Positions 1 to 4,615 of a DNA stretch of 5,264 nucleotides are shown in pieces. Within the stretch, counting starts at the first letter, position 1. Each line of letters begins with the position of its first letter. The DNA is taken from positions 1 to 5,264 of the forward strand of contig JBAZLD010000034.1 of NCBI GenBank assembly GCA_041650475.1, in the 5' to 3' direction. The position numbers were made by a program, and so were the translations under genes. The notes beneath the pieces are model-generated. The model was given only the letters and a program-made list of their open reading frames with translations, searched no databases and was not told the DNA's origin. This DNA comes from JAIPGX01 sp041650475. GTDB lineage: Bacteria > Babelota > Babeliae > Babelales > UASB340.

Positions 1-227
1 CAGAGGACATCGTCTGGAAACTCATTCAGCGCCCGCAGGATGATCTGCGGCTTGAAAAAACACGGCACAAAATACGAATGATTGCCCTCGTATCTCGTCA
101 TCGGATCTTCTGGGAGAGTATAAACAGACACTTTATAACCCTGATCCAGGGCCGACCGCGCCATGTTCTGCGCCATCTCCGCATACCCTCGGCCTTCAGC
201 GTTATGAATTGCCGTTACTATCCTCAT
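1..227 (-). CDS. N-terminal 75 codons of a putative glycosyltransferase-like protein (runs off the window)
   Basis: Open frame from an ATG at 227 to the window edge, starting MRIVTAIHNAEGRGYAEMAQ and ending at ...NEFPDDVL. The start overlaps the end of the deacetylase gene by 26 bases. An AAAGGA about 10 bases upstream (238-243) can serve as ribosome binding site. The N-terminus alternates a hydrophobic strand (RIVTAI), a helix (YAEMAQNMARSALDQGY) and a second strand (KVSVYTL), as expected of a Rossmann-like or GT-A nucleotide-sugar fold. The KPQIILRALNEFPDDVL stretch resembles the region before the metal-binding Asp motif in some GT-A enzymes, but that motif would lie outside the window. The real evidence is an open coding frame continuing the operon; the glycosyltransferase call is inference from this pattern and the neighbours. 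It could be another Rossmann-fold protein. Confidence 0.55.
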   Translation of the reverse strand, partial: MRIVTAIHNAEGRGYAEMAQNMARSALDQGYKVSVYTLPEDPMTRYEGNHSYFVPCFFKPQIILRALNEFPDDVL

Positions 228-783
228 AAACCGATGTCCTTTCTATTGGTGGCTTGCTCCAAGTCCAACAGTTCCACTTGTCATATATCGCCTTGCATTC
301 TGCGTAAAATTTCTGTTCGTTCGTAAATGATCCGACCGGCGGCATCGTAGGCAAATACATCAAGGATGGTAACCAGCCCGCCTCTAAAGAAATGTCGGTG
401 TATAAGAGCCTCTTGCCACTGCGCCGCGCGATCTGGTGCACCAGGACATGATCCAGGTGTCCGTATTCGCCCCAGGGATTGTGTGTAAATAAAACTTCCT
501 CTGGCTCCAGCAAGGAGAGAATATCGTTCGCCAGACGCATAAGAGAGCCGTCTCTCGTCGGCAACCTGTAAAACTCGCTGTTGAAATCCAGACATATGAC
601 CTCCGCTCCTACCTTTTGGCCGATCTCCTTTAGAGCCAGCTTGCGATCTTTGCACCATGCTCGCTCCGGGTTGTTCAGATCGCTTGAACAGCAGATGATC
701 TTCTTGGCCTGCTGCAGGACCGGGAATCCGAAGATCACCTCATCGTCCGGGTGTGCCACCAGCATCGTGATGTGTCGGGTCAC
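202..783 (-). CDS. PIG-L / LmbE-family zinc-dependent deacetylase
   Basis: This 193-residue protein belongs to the PIG-L/LmbE family, metalloenzymes that remove the acetyl group from N-acetylglucosamine-type sugars (MshB, BshB and GlcNAc-PI deacetylase are members). The signature AHPDDE is at residues 10-15: by family analogy H11 and D14 bind zinc and D13 is the general base. The second signature, GEYGHLDH, is at 105-112, with H112 the expected third metal ligand. The whole catalytic set is present. There is no signal peptide, so it is cytoplasmic. The GTG at 783 overlaps the TGA of the upstream small gene (GTGA) and has a GGTGG-type ribosome binding site; the ATG at 765 is too close to the signature to be preferred. 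At 193 residues it is somewhat short for the family. In this context it probably deacetylates a sugar on a nucleotide carrier or on the growing glycan; the exact substrate cannot be told. Confidence 0.9.
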   Translation of the reverse strand: MTRHITMLVAHPDDEVIFGFPVLQQAKKIICCSSDLNNPERAWCKDRKLALKEIGQKVGAEVICLDFNSEFYRLPTRDGSLMRLANDILSLLEPEEVLFTHNPWGEYGHLDHVLVHQIARRSGKRLLYTDISLEAGWLPSLMYLPTMPPVGSFTNEQKFYAECKAIYDKWNCWTWSKPPIERTSVYEDSNGNS

Positions 784-953
784 GACACCACCACCTTTCG
801 CCGCTTACCCTCTTCCGTCAACTCACGTCCATCCGCTGAGTTATGAATAACGATCATTTCACCATTCTCAGGCTCTACTCTCGGCTCACAAACGCAGCCG
901 GTTCCTTCAATCTTGTGTTCGATCCAATCACGCAGAGGATAAACGTGGATCAT
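780..953 (-). CDS. Small phage-type protein with a HNSADGRE motif, function unknown
   Basis: A 57-residue protein, MIHVYPLRDWIEHKIEGTGC at its start, with paired cysteines at C20 and C22 and a conserved-looking MIVIHNSADGRE stretch at 33-44. Its pattern (M-x-HVxPxxDxxEH, a C-x-C, then a short strand and HNSxDGRE) matches a small uncharacterised protein I recall from many tailed-phage and metagenomic phage genomes; I could not search to confirm. The ATG at 953 is chosen because it forms an ATGA overlap with the stop of the LicD gene, better than the in-frame GTG at 974. Its own stop forms a GTGA overlap with the deacetylase start, so translation is probably coupled on both sides. It has no membrane segment and no recognised catalytic motif. 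H3, H13, C20, C22 and H37 could bind a metal, but that is a guess. Confidence 0.75.
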   Translation of the reverse strand: MIHVYPLRDWIEHKIEGTGCVCEPRVEPENGEMIVIHNSADGRELTEEGKRRKVVVS

Positions 954-1669
954 GTCAGCAACCCATAATTCCACGTCAACCGGAACCCGGCCCGGCTCCC
1001 GCCGTCCTTGCCGCGGCCGATCGGCGTGCGCCAGTCGTTATAAAGCCGCGTCAGAATCGCCTCGCTATTCTTCGGCACCGTGATCTCAACCTTGCGGAAA
1101 GGAACCTTTTTGAACGGGAGAATCTCTTTGCCCTGAATCATCCTGCCATACGGGAAAACCCAAAAGTGACCATCTTCGTCGATCCAAGACGTCGTGACGT
1201 CAAGGATCATGTCATATTGCTCGAAGTAAAGATGAATCTGGCCGCCGTGCGGATTATTCTTGCGCGTCCTGAAATCGTGAACGACAAGCCCCATCGCAAT
1301 CAGCCGATCATAAATCCGGTGCATCTCGGCGATGACGTCCTCTTTTCTGTTGAACGCGCTCAAATACGTCATGTCGATGTCGGTGTCGTTCTTGATGAAG
1401 TCCTTTTCCCGGATCGCGCCCAAGAGCGTGCCATAAGCGACGCGCAGAACAAGCCCGAACTCCTCACGGAAAAGTCGCTCGGCAAAAAGAATGCCGTCGG
1501 CCCACTTGTCTTTTGTGGCTTCCTTCGCGTTCAAAAAATCGTAATTCTCACCTGGTTTCATTTTTTCCTCACCGCACACATACAAAACGAGAGTTGCAAC
1601 ACATATAGACACAAAAATGACGAACACAAAAATAGTAAAAAAGAAAATTACAGGGTCTGATGAATCCAC
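950..1669 (-). CDS. LicD-family phosphotransferase with an in-frame N-terminal membrane segment (alternative start 1561)
   Basis: LicD proteins are nucleotidyltransferase-fold enzymes that move phosphocholine or a related phospho-alcohol from a CDP-linked donor to a sugar. Numbered from the internal ATG at 1561, the AYGTLLGAI motif is at 42-50, the acidic NDTDIDM metal site at 58-64, a further Asp in MILDV at 121, and the typical C-terminal LYNDWRTP at 173-180. The catalytic core is complete. Two starts are plausible. The GTG at 1669 follows AAGGAGG and gives 239 residues beginning with a strongly hydrophobic segment (about 6-33), hence a membrane-anchored form. The ATG at 1561 follows GGTGAGG with 5-base spacing and gives a soluble 203-residue form that already holds the whole LicD domain. 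The longest frame is listed because its 36 extra codons stay open and hydrophobic in AT-rich DNA. The cytidylyltransferase upstream could make its donor. Confidence 0.82.
   Translation of the reverse strand: MDSSDPVIFFFTIFVFVIFVSICVATLVLYVCGEEKMKPGENYDFLNAKEATKDKWADGILFAERLFREEFGLVLRVAYGTLLGAIREKDFIKNDTDIDMTYLSAFNRKEDVIAEMHRIYDRLIAMGLVVHDFRTRKNNPHGGQIHLYFEQYDMILDVTTSWIDEDGHFWVFPYGRMIQGKEILPFKKVPFRKVEITVPKNSEAILTRLYNDWRTPIGRGKDGGSRAGFRLTWNYGLLT
1520..1561 (-). repeat. Diverged direct repeat, downstream copy (LicD codons 1-14 from the internal ATG)
   Basis: Read on the minus strand, these 42 bases match 1693-1734 at 36 positions. They encode MKPGENYDFLNAKE at the internal start of the LicD protein. 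The distance between the two copies is 173 bases. Of the six differences four are synonymous, and the two amino-acid changes are R/K and N/K. Confidence 0.8.
1567..1571 (-). promoter_or_regulatory. Ribosome binding site for an internal LicD start at 1561
   Basis: On the minus strand the sequence reads GGTGAGG, five A residues, then ATG at 1561. It is one of the best-spaced Shine-Dalgarno signals in the window. It lies inside the longer LicD frame, so a soluble LicD lacking the membrane segment is likely made, either alone or beside the long form. Confidence 0.6.
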
Positions 1670-1673
1670 CTCC

Positions 1674-1680
1674 CCTCCTT
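1674..1680 (-). promoter_or_regulatory. Ribosome binding site for the membrane-anchored LicD start (GTG at 1669)
   Basis: The minus strand carries AAGGAGG, then GGAG, then GTG at 1669. The match to the consensus is perfect but the spacing is short (4-5 bases). It lies inside the end of the 28-codon frame that stops at 1648, so ribosomes finishing that frame would pass close to this start. Confidence 0.45.
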
Positions 1681-1692
1681 TCTGGAAAAGTA

Positions 1693-1734
1693 TTCGTTCG
1701 CATTCAGAAAATCGTAATTCTCTCCGGGTCTCAT
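1693..1734 (-). repeat. Diverged direct repeat, upstream copy (MRPGENYDFLNANE)
   Basis: This is the upstream partner of the repeat at 1520-1561, with 36 of 42 bases identical and 12 of 14 encoded residues the same. Each copy follows a hydrophobic coding segment beginning D-x-V-[LI]-F-F-F, so the duplicated unit probably covers both the membrane segment and the PGENYDF block. Outside the 42 bases the DNA similarity is weak. Confidence 0.8.
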
Positions 1735-1826
1735 AATTTTTTTAAAATTTTTGAAACAACCACCAAAACTTTAATAAGAATACTGATCGCTAATAAATTG
1801 AAAAAAAATAAAACTATATCGATCAT
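1731..1826 (-). CDS. 31-residue single-pass membrane peptide
   Basis: The short frame starts MIDIVLFFFNLLAISILIKV and ends VSKILKKL. Residues 4-24 are almost entirely hydrophobic, followed by a lysine-rich tail, as in a single membrane-spanning peptide with a cytoplasmic basic end. The ATG at 1826 overlaps the TGA of the nucleotidyltransferase gene (ATGA), and its own TGA overlaps the ATG of the 28-codon fragment in the same way. The start aligns with the membrane segment of the LicD frame (DIVLFFFN against DPVIFFFT). GC content is 19 of 96 bases, far below the neighbours. An A7 run sits just before the stop. It could be a real small protein, a membrane anchor joined to the next frame by frameshifting, or part of a decayed duplicate. 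No homolog is known to me. Confidence 0.5.
   Translation of the reverse strand: MIDIVLFFFNLLAISILIKVLVVVSKILKKL
1737..1743 (-). other. A7 run in the position of a -1 slippery heptamer
   Basis: On the minus strand the membrane-peptide frame reads TTA AAA AAA TTA TGA, so the seven A residues form a canonical A-AAA-AAA heptamer two codons before the stop. A -1 slip would continue as ATT ATG AGA CCC, joining the membrane peptide to the PGENYDF frame. That layout is the same as the in-frame fusion in the downstream copy. I see no strong stimulatory hairpin downstream in the AT-rich sequence. The AAGGAGG at 1674-1680 is about 60 bases past the run, too far to act as the usual upstream stimulator. 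Confidence 0.35.
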
Positions 1827-2245
1827 TGCGCGAAATACTCCTTGATTTTTGTCGAGCTGATCTCCGAACAATAGGGGATCCTCGCGACCTTGCCACCACA
1901 AGACTCGATGAACTCTGTCCCAGGAGGCGCCCCTTTAAAGTCGTCACCACGAACCAAGATATCGAATCTCCACTTGTGCTCGTTCTTTAAAATCTTCAAT
2001 GTCTCCGTGGGATCGGTATCTTCCTGGCGCACGATGTAGTCCACGCACCGCAGGGCCCGGACGGTCTCATATCTCTGCTCATAGCTCAAAAGCGGCCTGC
2101 GCTTGTATCGCGCCGTGCCGTCGTCCGTCAGCAACCCGACAACCAGCACGTCCCCGAGCTTCTTCGCGGCCTCCAAATAGCGCACATGGCCGTAATGCAG
2201 AAAGTCGAAAACACCCGCGGCATAAACGAAAACTTTACCTTCCAC
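1823..2245 (-). CDS. Cytidylyltransferase-family nucleotidyltransferase (TagD / RfaE C-domain / Pcy type)
   Basis: A 140-residue single-domain enzyme of the HxGH nucleotidyltransferase superfamily, which joins a nucleotide to a phospho-alcohol or phospho-sugar and releases pyrophosphate. VYAAGVFDFLHYGHV covers the first strand and the HYGH signature (17-20); RYKRRPLLSYEQR at 47-59 is the phosphate-binding loop and helix; RGDDF is at 99-103; ISSTKI at 129-134 is the second nucleotide-binding signature. The GTG at 2245 is preferred: it puts the first strand right at the N-terminus as in the family, has an AAGG site 8 bases upstream, and overlaps the previous gene by 11 bases. A TTG at 2281 would add 12 unsupported residues. 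CDP-glycerol, CDP-ethanolamine/choline-like and ADP-heptose chemistry are all possible. The LicD gene downstream favours a CDP-linked alcohol. The length is near that of TagD (about 129 residues). Confidence 0.88.
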   Translation of the reverse strand: MEGKVFVYAAGVFDFLHYGHVRYLEAAKKLGDVLVVGLLTDDGTARYKRRPLLSYEQRYETVRALRCVDYIVRQEDTDPTETLKILKNEHKWRFDILVRGDDFKGAPPGTEFIESCGGKVARIPYCSEISSTKIKEYFAQ

Positions 2246-3041
2246 TATATTTGCCTTCCGGTTGCAAAACGCGCCTTTCAAAATTCCTCACCATGCCCTC
2301 TCGATCAAGACCCTTGCGCGTGGCATCTGACAGGCACGCCGGGATCGCCTGCCGAGCCTCGTGCTTGACCGTGCCGCAAAGCATCGGCTCCTCATCCGTA
2401 TCCTCAAGGATAGCCCGGCCCGTGAACCCTTCCGTCTCCCTGGCCACGTCAAATTGCGCCAGGTCTCCAAAAAGCATGAATTTCGATAGCCACTTCTCCC
2501 AGAGGCCTCTATCGTCCCCGTATTTTGCATACATTTGAGCCACAAAGGCCTGATTATAGCGAACGAGGATGTCCGCCAGCCTGGCCTGGTTTCCCTCAAA
2601 ATAAAGCGCCCAGGAGCCCTTTTTGACAAGCTCGCTGAATCGCTCTTTGGCCCGCAACAATATTGCCGCAAAGCTCCACTTTCCAGAAGGCTGAAAACAA
2701 GGCCTGAAATCGCCAAGAACACGAACGTCCGCGTGCATGATGTAAATTTCAGAATATCCACGCTCGGTCATGACCCGCGTGATCTGCATCCTCGCCAGGA
2801 CCTCACAGGCATGCCATTCGCGTGTGTCGTCCTCGGTTAAGAAGCCATGACGGGGAACGTCCAGGTAGTCGAAGCCCATTAACTTCGCATATGCTTCGGT
2901 CAGCGGTTGCCGCCCAACCGCAACTCCGCCATATGTCGCCAGGGTGATATTGGCCCCGAGGCCGTAAACACGGCAAATGCTGGCCACGCATTTCTTGGCG
3001 TCATCAAGCCGTTCATCTATCGTCAGGATCACAAAAACCAT
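2235..3041 (-). CDS. Putative glycosyltransferase, GT-A-like, unassigned family
   Basis: A 268-residue protein that I do not recognise by family. It opens with a hydrophobic strand (VFVILTIDE), a helix and a second strand (ANITLATYGG), then has SEIYIMHADVRVLGDF at 97-112. A strand ending in an Asp-containing turn (H-A-D-V) followed by a hydrophobic strand is where GT-A glycosyltransferases carry the metal-binding DxD motif, but here it is HAD rather than a strict DxD. The C-terminal half is helical and rich in aromatic and charged residues. The ATG at 3041 has GGAG 8 bases upstream, and 13 bases separate it from the methyltransferase stop. No signal peptide or membrane segment is seen. The call rests on fold pattern and on neighbours that make and modify glycans; another Rossmann-like enzyme cannot be excluded. 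Confidence 0.55.
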   Translation of the reverse strand: MVFVILTIDERLDDAKKCVASICRVYGLGANITLATYGGVAVGRQPLTEAYAKLMGFDYLDVPRHGFLTEDDTREWHACEVLARMQITRVMTERGYSEIYIMHADVRVLGDFRPCFQPSGKWSFAAILLRAKERFSELVKKGSWALYFEGNQARLADILVRYNQAFVAQMYAKYGDDRGLWEKWLSKFMLFGDLAQFDVARETEGFTGRAILEDTDEEPMLCGTVKHEARQAIPACLSDATRKGLDREGMVRNFERRVLQPEGKYSGR

Positions 3042-3054
3042 GGATTGCGCTCCA

Positions 3055-3705
3055 TTATGCTACCTCCAGAAAAAATACTCTGTTGCCGTATGGGTGAAAC
3101 CGCCAGTTGTCTTTTATACCAGGGATATGCTCCTCTTCGCGCGTGATCCTCCATCCGGCCTCTGCGAAGACCCGGCGCCACCAGGCCTCGTTTTCGGCCG
3201 TCACATGCGACTTATCCAGGTGATATTCTTGTATCCGATATAGACCAGAGTCGCCCATCGGGATGACGCACATCAGGACCGGAGCCACCAAGCGAATGAA
3301 CCGCAACGTCTCAAGAATCTGTTCGTGCGTCCCATGTTCAAGAACATCTCTGAGATAGGCATGCGTGTAGATACCTTTCCTGCGTTCCCAAGCCTCGGTC
3401 GTATCGCTTTTCCAAAAGCATGCCCCGTCCGCACATGACAAGGCATATTCGCTTATGTCGCATCCGTCCGCCCGAATCTCAAGCATCCTCAAGGCCCTTA
3501 CCAAAAACCCTTTCGCGCAACCGACGTCAAGGATTAGGCTCTTTTCATTAAGCCCGAGTGCGTCAACAATCGCGAGCGCCTCTCGGAAACTCCTGATCGG
3601 CAACCAGCGGTAATGACTATAAAAACTCTTCCCAGTCTCACGGCCGCGCTCAAAATAATCGGCGTCGAAAAAAGTTCCATCCGGGAATTTAGACAAACTC
3701 GACAT
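3055..3705 (-). CDS. Class I SAM-dependent methyltransferase
   Basis: This 216-residue protein carries a class I methyltransferase core. Motif I is LILDVGCAKGFLVRAL (57-72); the acidic residue that binds the SAM ribose follows at D83 (GCDIS, 81-85). RDVLEH at 119-124 is the usual 'DVLEH' motif of the Methyltransf_11/23/UbiG-like group, followed by the VLMCVIP strand (143-149). The stretch EYHLDKSHVTAENEAWWRRVF at 160-180 resembles the post-core element where such enzymes often read D-x-x-H-x-T. The start at 3705 has a GAGG site at 3713-3716 and overlaps the radical SAM gene by 17 bases; an upstream in-frame start at 3789 would add a stretch that only mirrors the radical SAM gene in another frame. 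The substrate is probably a sugar or glycan intermediate, judged from the neighbours. N-, O- or C-methylation cannot be distinguished. Confidence 0.88.
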   Translation of the reverse strand: MSSLSKFPDGTFFDADYFERGRETGKSFYSHYRWLPIRSFREALAIVDALGLNEKSLILDVGCAKGFLVRALRMLEIRADGCDISEYALSCADGACFWKSDTTEAWERRKGIYTHAYLRDVLEHGTHEQILETLRFIRLVAPVLMCVIPMGDSGLYRIQEYHLDKSHVTAENEAWWRRVFAEAGWRITREEEHIPGIKDNWRFHPYGNRVFFLEVA

Positions 3706-4615
3706 TTCCAACCTCACTGAACAACTCGTGAATAAAATCGTTGTGCTCTTTGCCGCAATTACAAAACCCACACCTAAAACCCATATCATGAGGCGAATTA
3801 TTCTGAAGCCATCGCTCCAGATCTCGTACGTGGCAGAGCCGAAAGCAATCAGCTATCTTGCCGACACTCCCAGGGACGAGCATGACTGATGGGCATGGCA
3901 AGAAGTGTCCAGTCCAGTCGATAGCCGCTCTGATCCAGGGCATATAACAGCCAGCCGGAATGCCGCGCTCTTTTCTGGCGAAAAAGAATGGCTCTCCATA
4001 ATGCTTAATAGCAATTTCAGCGCAAATGTCATCTTCGGGAATAGATGGCTGCATGACGGCTAAGCGCACCGGAAGATTATTTTGCACAGCAAATTCATGG
4101 AGGTTTTTAAGATCGTCCATATGCCCGAGAATATAAGATAGGCTGACGGTCGCCGGAATCCTCTTGAAGTCTATGTCGCGAATCTGCTCCATGCTGTAGA
4201 CACTCACGCGAATCCAAGAAAACTTTTCCAAAACATACAAAGGGGTTTTATTCAATTCAAGCCCATTTGTCACGAGCCCTACAGCAATTCCATTTTCTTT
4301 GGCTAACTCAACACCTTTATCAAAGTCTCTCCACAAAAGCGGCTCACCGCCTCCAGAAAGCTCGATGGCCTTTGTGCCGTAAACCGATAGCACTCGCACC
4401 GCCTCAACGTAATCATCCCATGGAATCGAAGTCTCTGCGCCATGGTCCTCGTCCTGGCAACAGCAAACATTGCATCTCATTTGGCATTTGATCGTCGGCC
4501 AAACCGAAACATGAAGCGGAGCAACAATCTGGCCGTCCCGGATTTTCCTAAGATGATCCAAATGGCGCATCAGCTTGTGCGTTCCCGGCTTATATTGATC
4601 AAAGGATGTTCGCAT
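3689..4615 (-). CDS. Radical SAM protein with SPASM-like cysteine-rich C-terminus
   Basis: A 308-residue radical SAM enzyme. C44, C48 and C51 form the CxxxCxxC motif that holds the [4Fe-4S] cluster and SAM (two more Cys follow at 52-53). SGGGEPLLW at 87-95 is the GGE motif, and LVTNGLELNK at 114-123 the usual next strand. The C-terminus carries C223, C241, C257, C261, C282, C285 and C287, in an order (C, G-x-x-x-P-C-P, then CxxCxC) typical of SPASM/twitch domains binding extra Fe-S clusters. SPASM enzymes act on peptides, proteins or small molecules including sugars and aminoglycosides; in this glycan context oxidation or epimerisation of a sugar is plausible but not proven. The ATG at 4615 is chosen: it has an AGAGAG site and overlaps the upstream gene by 17 bases, whereas the GTG at 4690 would overlap by 92. 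Confidence 0.9.
   Translation of the reverse strand: MRTSFDQYKPGTHKLMRHLDHLRKIRDGQIVAPLHVSVWPTIKCQMRCNVCCCQDEDHGAETSIPWDDYVEAVRVLSVYGTKAIELSGGGEPLLWRDFDKGVELAKENGIAVGLVTNGLELNKTPLYVLEKFSWIRVSVYSMEQIRDIDFKRIPATVSLSYILGHMDDLKNLHEFAVQNNLPVRLAVMQPSIPEDDICAEIAIKHYGEPFFFARKERGIPAGCYMPWIRAAIDWTGHFLPCPSVMLVPGSVGKIADCFRLCHVRDLERWLQNNSPHDMGFRCGFCNCGKEHNDFIHELFSEVGNVEFV

Larger units (their letters stand above)
1648..1734 (-). pseudogene. 28-codon fragment: truncated duplicate of the LicD N-terminus
   Basis: Reads MRPGENYDFLNANEYFSRKE followed by GRWIHQTL and a TAA at 1648. The first 14 residues are nearly identical to the LicD internal start; the rest no longer resembles it closely, and the LicD catalytic motifs are absent. 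The ATG at 1734 has no Shine-Dalgarno but forms an ATGA overlap with the stop of the membrane peptide upstream, so it could be translated by coupling or reached by a -1 frameshift. It overlaps the GTG start of the long LicD form by 22 bases. It may be the remnant of a tandem duplication, or the second half of a small membrane protein. The mainly synonymous divergence from the downstream copy argues that it was translated for some time. Confidence 0.5.

Noticed and set aside
281..658. A 125-codon minus-strand frame inside the deacetylase gene
   Set aside because: Alternate frame of a gene whose catalytic motifs are complete in the chosen frame.
1166..1660. A 164-codon open frame on the plus strand
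   Set aside because: It lies exactly antisense to the LicD gene, whose motifs are clear. The translation shows no family pattern and no ribosome binding site was evident.
1735..1757. AT-rich inverted stretch (T7, A4, T5) considered as an intrinsic terminator
   Set aside because: No GC stem, and the symmetry comes only from A/T runs inside a continuing operon and a likely coding peptide.
1648..1826. The low-GC patch considered as an inserted element or attachment site
   Set aside because: No terminal inverted repeats or flanking target duplication were seen. The composition is explained largely by hydrophobic codons, and the similarity to the LicD start points to duplication.
1999..2538. A 179-codon plus-strand frame across the nucleotidyltransferase and second putative glycosyltransferase
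   Set aside because: Ser/Arg/Pro-rich composition typical of the complement of a GC-rich gene; it crosses two well-supported minus-strand genes.
2288..2761. A 157-codon minus-strand frame inside the second putative glycosyltransferase
   Set aside because: Shifted frame of the larger gene, with Arg/Ser-rich low-information translation and no domain pattern.
3706..3789. Longer N-terminus for the methyltransferase starting at 3789
   Set aside because: The added 28 residues lie within the radical SAM coding sequence, include the hydrophobic out-of-frame reading of its cysteine-rich end, and the start at 3705 has its own GAGG site.
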